Shown here piece by piece: positions 44,691 to 49,221 of a stretch of 49,221 bases of DNA. The first letter of the stretch is position 1, and each line of letters starts with the position of its first letter. The stretch lies in NCBI GenBank assembly GCA_964471755.1, contig CAYYJM010000010.1, forward strand, positions 1 through 49,221, given 5' to 3'. The notes below the pieces were generated by a model that did not search any database, had not been told where the DNA came from, and saw nothing but the letters and a program-made list of their open reading frames with translations. The DNA is from CAYYJM01 sp964471755. GTDB lineage: Bacteria; Planctomycetota; Planctomycetia; Gemmatales; Gemmataceae. The position numbers and the translations under genes were made by a program.

Positions 44691-45419
44691 TCACAGGCCG
44701 GCCAGGGCTCGTGCCTGCGTGTAGGTCGTCTCCAGATCGACCGGCACGGGCCGATACCCCCGCAGCGCCAGCGGCATGACTGGCAGCCCCTCGCCGATGA
44801 CCAGAGGGTGCAGCCAGAGATCGAGTTCGGTGCGTTCGTGGCGAGATACGGGCCGGTACGCCGCCGCGTGCAGTTCCGGCGGCGGTGAATTCGTCGGCTG
44901 ACCCAGGCGTTCCAGTAGTTGCTCGAACAGGCCCGCATTCCGGCCCGTGACCACGTCCACGACGAGAAGCCCCAGGCCGCGTTGCAGGTAGGCGAGGCAC
45001 TTCCCGACGAAACTGTCCCGCGACTCGTTCCGGTCCTTGTTGGCGGGGCTGACCAGTTCAATGACCGCCACCAGGGTTCGACCTTGCTGAAGGTCGAGAA
45101 CCTGCACCTCGAACTCGTCCGGGAAGGTGATCGGCACGGTCATCGTGACCGCGGGTGGTGCCCAGGTCGCCACCGCCACTCCACCGTTGCCGTTGACCTC
45201 TGGCTCGTCGAGGGCCGGGGCCGGATCGGTCGGTTCCAGGTCCCACTCGGCCACGTCGGCCGCCACCTGCCGACCGAGATGAACCGCAGCCTCGGCCCGG
45301 AAGCGGCGCGGTAGCAACCGGTTGAGCGATCCCACAAGCGTCGCCAACCAGAGCGTGTGGAACGACGCCCAGGCCGCCCGTGGAGCCAGCGGCGGATGGA
45401 AATGATCGAGCAGCGGCAT
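44691..45419 (-). CDS. DUF4058 family protein, tandem copy 1
   Basis: A 242-residue protein: MPLLDHFHPPLAPRAAWASF, then AVIELVSPANKDRNESRDSF, QRGLGLLVVDVVTGRNAGL and WLHPLVIGEGLPVMPLALRG. It shares the same GGAGGCTCGCG leader with the downstream copy. The stop of the TIM-barrel gene upstream is 21 bp away, so both DUF4058 genes probably belong to the minus-strand transcript from 48193. Confidence 0.88.
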   Translation of the reverse strand: MPLLDHFHPPLAPRAAWASFHTLWLATLVGSLNRLLPRRFRAEAAVHLGRQVAADVAEWDLEPTDPAPALDEPEVNGNGGVAVATWAPPAVTMTVPITFPDEFEVQVLDLQQGRTLVAVIELVSPANKDRNESRDSFVGKCLAYLQRGLGLLVVDVVTGRNAGLFEQLLERLGQPTNSPPPELHAAAYRPVSRHERTELDLWLHPLVIGEGLPVMPLALRGYRPVPVDLETTYTQARALAGL

Positions 45420-45440
45420 CGCGAGCCTCCACGGGCCGGG

Positions 45441-46355
45441 TCACTCCGCGCACAACAATGGCTTCAGCAGAGCCAGGGCCTTCGGCACGCCGGTCTTGGG
45501 ATTCTCGGCCGCCTCGTACTCCAGGGCGACGTAGCCGCGATACTTGATCTGACGCAGGATCTGCACGATCCGCTTCAGATCGGCCGGCTCCTTCTTGTCG
45601 CCGGCCCGCTGGATCTCGGTCTTGACCTGGACCGTGATCGCGTACGGGGCGATCCGGGCCATGTCGGCGTAGGGATCCTCGGTGCGGAAGTTGCCCGTGT
45701 CGAGGTTGACGCCGAAGAACTCATGCTTGACCGCCTGGACGATCGCCAGGACCTGCTCGCTCGTCCCGGTGATGCCGCCGTGATTCTCCAGGGCCAGGTA
45801 GACGCCGTATCGCGCCGCATGGTCGCAGGCTTCCTGGATGGCCGCCACACAGCGTTTCCGGGCGGTGTCGTCCGTCTCGCCCATGACCTTGCGATCGACG
45901 CTGCCGGCGAAGATCCGCACGGTCTTGCCGCCGAGCCGGGCACAATTCTCCGTCCAGGTCTTGACCATCGCCAGCGAGGCCTTCATCTTGGCGGCGTCGG
46001 GCGTGCAGAAGTCATTGCCGACGGCCGTGCCGCTGATGTCGAGTCCCAGTCGGGTACAGTGGCCTTTCAGTCGGGCGAGGTAGTCCGGCGTCTGATCGCG
46101 GAAGTAGTACGAGGTCGGCTCGACGGCATCGCAGCCGAGTTCGGCCGCCTGCACGACGAAGTCCTCCAGGGACATGGCCGGCTTCGTCTCGCCCTGCGCG
46201 GTCAGCAGGTTTCGATACGAGTAGGCCGCCAGGCTCAGGCGCATGCTGGCCTTACCCGTTCGGCGGATCGGTTCAATGGCCTGGCCCGCGTAGGGGACGG
46301 CCAGGGTCGCCCCTGTAGCCAGGGCGGTCGTGAGAAACGCACGGCGGTGGATCAT
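45441..46355 (-). CDS. Exported sugar phosphate isomerase/epimerase-like TIM-barrel protein
   Basis: A 304-residue protein of the AP-endonuclease-2/xylose-isomerase-like TIM-barrel family. MIHRRAFLTTALATGATLA is a twin-arginine-type signal. Conserved segments are LGCDAVEPTSYYF, RLGLDISGTAVGNDF, YLALENHGGITGTSEQ, FFGVNLDTGNFR and YVALEYEAAENP, which keep the usual Glu/His/Asp metal ligands. Exported members are common in planctomycetes and likely act on sugars or inositols; the substrate is unknown. It lies 13 bp after the PDZ gene. Confidence 0.87.
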   Translation of the reverse strand: MIHRRAFLTTALATGATLAVPYAGQAIEPIRRTGKASMRLSLAAYSYRNLLTAQGETKPAMSLEDFVVQAAELGCDAVEPTSYYFRDQTPDYLARLKGHCTRLGLDISGTAVGNDFCTPDAAKMKASLAMVKTWTENCARLGGKTVRIFAGSVDRKVMGETDDTARKRCVAAIQEACDHAARYGVYLALENHGGITGTSEQVLAIVQAVKHEFFGVNLDTGNFRTEDPYADMARIAPYAITVQVKTEIQRAGDKKEPADLKRIVQILRQIKYRGYVALEYEAAENPKTGVPKALALLKPLLCAE

Positions 46356-46368
46356 GCATCGGCTCCCG

Positions 46369-47058
46369 TCATGGACGGGGCCGGGCCGGTGTGAGGTTCA
46401 GTTGTTCGAGACGCTCCAGCAGCACCTGACCCAGACGGCGCTCGTCGCGGGGCATCTGGTCGATCTGGCGGGCGAGTTCGACGAGGGTTCCGGTCAGAGT
46501 GCGGGAGCGGAGCCGGCCCGTGCCCTCCAGGTAGTATTGCAGATCGACGCGGAGTCGGCCATCGCCAAGTGGCTCGATCTGTGCGGAAAGAGCCGGAGCC
46601 TCCGCACCGAGGCCCGCCTTGCCGACCGCCGGCGCATCGCCCCCTTTTTGCCGGGCTTCCCCCGCCAACCGTAACGCGGGGCCCACCGTCAGTTTCGCGG
46701 CCAGATTCAGAGGTCGGCCCGCCCGTCGCACCTGGAGCGTGACCACCCTTCCGGGCGTGTCCGCCTGGATCAGACGGGCCAACTGCTCACAGGAGGTCAC
46801 GGCCTGGTCGCCGTAGCGCTGGAGGAGATCATTGCGGTGCAGACCGGCCTTGGCCGCGGGAGAATCGGGAAGAACCTGGGTGACGACGACGCCTCCCGGT
46901 GGCGGAGCCGGGTTTGCTTCCAGAGGTGCGGAGGTGTTTGGGCCGAAGAGAATCCCGAGGTACGTTCCCCGGTCGGCCGAGGCCGGAATCACTGCTTCCT
47001 GGTGGGCGACCGAGAGGCCCATCAGGAGACAAACCGATGCCAGCGCGGATGCCCCCAT
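46369..47058 (-). CDS. Secreted PDZ-domain protein
   Basis: A 229-residue protein with an N-terminal signal (MGASALASVCLLMGLSVA) and one PDZ domain at about 30-125 (YLGILFGPNTSA, GGVVVTQVLPDSPAAKAGL, VVTLQVRRAGRPLNLAAKL), lacking a protease domain. The C-terminal third is helical and charged. Start 47058 is chosen because GGGAGGGG lies just ahead; an upstream ATG at 47070 is also possible. It follows a membrane protein and an ECF sigma gene, an order that recalls sigma-E control by membrane proteolysis, but here only a PDZ scaffold is seen. Confidence 0.8.
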   Translation of the reverse strand: MGASALASVCLLMGLSVAHQEAVIPASADRGTYLGILFGPNTSAPLEANPAPPPGGVVVTQVLPDSPAAKAGLHRNDLLQRYGDQAVTSCEQLARLIQADTPGRVVTLQVRRAGRPLNLAAKLTVGPALRLAGEARQKGGDAPAVGKAGLGAEAPALSAQIEPLGDGRLRVDLQYYLEGTGRLRSRTLTGTLVELARQIDQMPRDERRLGQVLLERLEQLNLTPARPRP

Positions 47059-47082
47059 GACCCCTCCCATCCGGACGGAACC

Positions 47083-47520
47083 TCATCGTGGTGCGGGAGG
47101 CGCGTCCGGGAAGATTTCGATTTCGATCCGGGTCGCGCCTTCCCTGGGTTGAACGAAGTTCTCGGTCACCTTGAAGTGGCCGCGTTCGGCCACGCCAGGT
47201 CCGATCTCCAGAGGCAGGCCCTGTGCGCGCGGAGCGCTGGGGATGGCCGGCGTCAACGGAGCAGTGAACGATCCGGACAGCAGCCAGGCACCGCACAGGA
47301 GTACAGCCAGTGACAGGGCCAGAGCGAACCGACTGGCGAATCGCTGTGACAAATCGCGCCACGACGACGACCTGGACGACACGAACGGCTCCGCGACCAC
47401 CTTCACGGTGGCCGCCTCTTCCGTCGCGGGACATCCCGGCCAGGGCGCAGGCAGTTCGGCCTGGTAAAACCGCGTCAGGAGACGATCGAGATCGTCGGAA
47501 CTACTATCGGGCTGATGCAT
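47083..47520 (-). CDS. Single-pass membrane protein, possible anti-sigma factor
   Basis: A 145-residue protein with an acidic cytoplasmic-looking N-terminus (DDLDRLLTRFYQAELPAPW), a membrane helix (RFALALSLAVLLCGAWLLSG) and a short outer part (GHFKVTENFVQPREGATRIEI). Topology and position after an ECF sigma gene fit an anti-sigma factor, but there is no recognisable ZAS (HxxxCxxC) motif. Start 47520 is chosen from the likely domain beginning; 47544 and 47568 are in-frame alternatives and no ribosome site decides. Confidence 0.65.
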   Translation of the reverse strand: MHQPDSSSDDLDRLLTRFYQAELPAPWPGCPATEEAATVKVVAEPFVSSRSSSWRDLSQRFASRFALALSLAVLLCGAWLLSGSFTAPLTPAIPSAPRAQGLPLEIGPGVAERGHFKVTENFVQPREGATRIEIEIFPDAPPAPR

Positions 47521-47611
47521 GGGAGGTCGCACCCTAAAGCTCATGAGAGAGAACCCCTGCGGCCCCACGGCCCACGGAATTCGGATTCAGATATCTCGAA
47601 AGCCCGTATCG

Positions 47612-48193
47612 TCACGACACCGGGGCCACTCCCCGGGCCTTCAGACGTTCGGCCAGCCGTTGGCGGGCTCGGCTCAGACGCATGTGAACCGCCGTGCTGT
47701 TAATGGAGAGAAGCTCGGCGATCACGTCCGTATCATACTCCAGAGCGTATCGCAACGTCAGGATCTCACGGTCAGACGTTGATAGTTCGTCCAACACTTC
47801 GCGTAACTGGGCAAAGGCTTCCTCGCGTTCCATTCGCTCCAGGGGCTGCAGCTGATGCGACTGCACCCCGTTCATCACCTGGGGTAGCTGGGTGCCGTTG
47901 CGCTGGAAGGCGCTCTTGGCGTGATCCTCGGCCAGGTTTCGGGCCACCCGCAGGAGCCAGGCGCGTGGGTTGAGGATCTGCTCCCCTGCTTCCCACTGTT
48001 TCCACAGTCGGAGGAACGCCTCCTGGCAAATATCCAGGGCAGTATCCGCGTTCATCCAGCGGGCGTAGGCCAGGGCCCAGACTTCCTTGCTGTGGCGCTG
48101 ATATAATTCCTCGAACTCGGCACGCCGGTCGCCTCCGGATGAGCCGGAGTAGCCGGGGGGACCAGAATTCGGGACAGGGGGTATGGCCGTCAT
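47612..48193 (-). CDS. ECF RNA polymerase sigma factor
   Basis: A 193-residue sigma-70 family protein. Region 2: EFEELYQRHSKEVWALAYAR, ALDICQEAFLRLWKQWEAG, NPRAWLLRVARNLAEDHAK. Region 4: LSTSDREILTLRYALEYDT, IAELLSINSTAVHMRLSRA, the helix-turn-helix that reads the -35. It is the first gene of a minus-strand set with a membrane protein and a PDZ protein. GGAAGC precedes the ATG. Such sets usually react to envelope conditions; the inducing signal is unknown. Confidence 0.9.
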   Translation of the reverse strand: MTAIPPVPNSGPPGYSGSSGGDRRAEFEELYQRHSKEVWALAYARWMNADTALDICQEAFLRLWKQWEAGEQILNPRAWLLRVARNLAEDHAKSAFQRNGTQLPQVMNGVQSHQLQPLERMEREEAFAQLREVLDELSTSDREILTLRYALEYDTDVIAELLSINSTAVHMRLSRARQRLAERLKARGVAPVS

Positions 48194-48320
48194 GCTTCCA
48201 TTATTCGCCAGGCCCCACCGGACGACCAGAGCCTGTCCTCCGATCGCTCACCAGAAAGACGAATCGCCCGGCCGGTCCTAACGTCGGGCCGGACGCAAGA
48301 CATCCCGCCAGGAGAACGCC

Positions 48321-48728
48321 ATGACGCCGCCGACCTTCGTCAAACTCGACCACGTCTCGGTGCTGATCACCGACGTGGCCCGGAGCCGTCGTTTCTACAA
48401 GGATCTTCTGGGCCTGCGTGAGATCGCCGGCCCGAAGACGTTTGACTTCACGGTGTTATGGTTCGACCTGGGCGACCACCATCTCCACCTGCTGCTGAAG
48501 CCCGCTCCGGACACGGCCTCGCCGCGCCACTTCGCCCTGCGAGTGACCGACTGTGACCGCGCTCGGGAGTACTTCCGCCATCACGGCCTGGCGATTCAGG
48601 AAACCGTCAAGATTCCCGGAGCCGATCGTTTCTTCCTCTTCGATCCAGACGGCAACCGGATCGAGATCATCCAGTGGCAGCATCCATACGACCCGGTCGA
48701 GTCCGGACGGGCGACTCTGCCCGACTGA
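48321..48728 (+). CDS. VOC superfamily (glyoxalase-like) protein
   Basis: A 135-residue metal-binding protein of the vicinal-oxygen-chelate fold with two beta-alpha-beta-beta-beta modules: VKLDHVSVLITDVARSRRF (first His ligand in LDHV), DHHLHLLLKPAP, RHFALRVTDCDRAREYF and FFLFDPDGNRIEIIQWQ (Glu ligand near the end). The length and order fit glyoxalase/bleomycin-resistance/dioxygenase relatives; the substrate cannot be told. GGAGAACGCC precedes the ATG. Divergent from the ECF sigma gene. Confidence 0.9.
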   Translation: MTPPTFVKLDHVSVLITDVARSRRFYKDLLGLREIAGPKTFDFTVLWFDLGDHHLHLLLKPAPDTASPRHFALRVTDCDRAREYFRHHGLAIQETVKIPGADRFFLFDPDGNRIEIIQWQHPYDPVESGRATLPD

Positions 48729-48848
48729 GCGATAGACCGAGTGGGCGAGGCCAGAGTTGCGCACCCCGGAGGACTGCGACGGTTGTAGCGGCGATCAGGC
48801 CGAGTGGAGGTGTTGTCGCTGGAACGAGATCGTTGAGGTGCGTTGCGG

Positions 48849-49001
48849 TCAACGGCTGCCACCGCCCCGGTTGCCAACGAAGTAGATCACCCCCAGGATC
48901 AGCAGGATTGTCAGGAGAATGAAGAAGATCTGACCAATGAATCCGTAGTGGGTCTCGATGTAACCCCACAGGCGCGTGACTGGCTGTAGTAGCTTTTCCA
49001 T
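48849..49001 (-). CDS. 50-residue membrane peptide
   Basis: A short gene with a strong ribosome site (GGGAGGCGGT before ATG 49001). It encodes MEKLLQPVTRLWGYIETHYG, then one hydrophobic helix rich in Ile/Leu (FFILLTILLILGVIYFVG) and a GGGSR tail. This looks like a real single-pass small membrane protein. No family recognised. Its nearest neighbour on the same strand is the cut-off gene at the right edge. Confidence 0.68.
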   Translation of the reverse strand: MEKLLQPVTRLWGYIETHYGFIGQIFFILLTILLILGVIYFVGNRGGGSR

Positions 49002-49098
49002 ACCGCCTCCCGGAATCGGTCCTCAGCGAAGGGCACGAGGAACCGCTCAACTCTAGGTCGCGTCCGGTCCGGAGGCAATGCGATTGGGTCGAACGACT

Positions 49099-49221
49099 TC
49101 AGTTTGTCTGGCTGATCGTGAACGCCGCAGGAACCAGGACGCCGTGCAAGAGGCCCTCGGGATTCGAGCAGCGAATCTTCGTGGTCGGTCCCTCGATGGT
49201 CAGATCCTGGAAGGTGATGAA
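49099..49221 (-). CDS. 3' end of a gene cut by the right edge
   Basis: The last 40 residues and stop of a minus-strand protein (FITFQDLTIEGPTTKIRCS, then GLLHGVLVPAAFTISQTN). Codon bias is typical of the window. Too short to assign a family. The 50-residue membrane peptide gene begins 97 bp downstream on the same strand. Confidence 0.6.
   Translation of the reverse strand, partial: FITFQDLTIEGPTTKIRCSNPEGLLHGVLVPAAFTISQTN

Overview
The window looks like a chromosomal stretch from a member of the Planctomycetota, most likely a Gemmataceae-type organism, taken from a draft or metagenome scaffold: three runs of ten N break two genes. The reasons are high GC with strong third-position bias, a BBP7-type outer-membrane protein, a DUF6797-like c-type cytochrome, three DUF4058 genes, several ECF sigma factors and two Ser/Thr kinases in 49 kb, HEAT proteins of Gemmata type, and a surface-protein remnant with an LEPLESR-type N-terminus. 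No rRNA, tRNA, CRISPR or phage genes were seen.

Layout. 1-2929 (minus): a tightly overlapped pgi - yceH-like - rluA-like operon. 2974-13519: mostly single genes (homocysteine S-methyltransferase-like, BBP7, ThuA, a triple-hairpin membrane protein, SppA, a Cys-less redoxin protein, a lipoprotein). 13525-20431: a nitrogen-assimilation block with a type III and a type I glutamine synthetase side by side, flanked by two different Ser/Thr kinases. 20552-21532: an exported thioredoxin-fold gene with an in-frame UGA followed by a SECIS-like hairpin, a candidate selenoprotein. 21599-29709: ECF sigma factors, a doubtful ORF, DUF4058, small secreted proteins, a two-domain cyanophycinase-like peptidase and a repeat-rich zone. 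29721-39458: MOSC protein, a selenium-binding-protein/methanethiol-oxidase homologue followed by a large dihaem cytochrome, an M19 dipeptidase, a PQQ-type propeller and L-serine ammonia-lyase. 39514-49221: a HEAT/propeller protein, a 258-bp mobile element, a methyltransferase, and a minus-strand run of ECF sigma - membrane protein - PDZ protein - TIM-barrel protein - two DUF4058 copies; then a VOC protein, a 50-residue membrane peptide and a cut-off gene.

The strongest unusual signals are: (1) the in-frame UGA at 20786-20788 at the redox position of a thioredoxin-like protein, with a hairpin that fits the bacterial SECIS pattern; (2) a 158-bp element at 29251-29408 whose 19-bp end resembles the Tn5/IS50 outer end, flanked by a 10-bp target duplication, whose removal exactly restores a repeat unit; (3) a 258-bp nested palindrome at 42445-42702 with 48-bp terminal inverted repeats and a 9-bp target duplication; (4) several long palindromes sitting within about 1-12 nt of stop codons.

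Functionally the window combines nitrogen and amino-acid handling (two glutamine synthetases, cyanophycinase-like and dipeptidase enzymes, serine deaminase), possible one-carbon sulfur chemistry, and signalling (kinases, ECF systems). Whether these are co-regulated is inference only.
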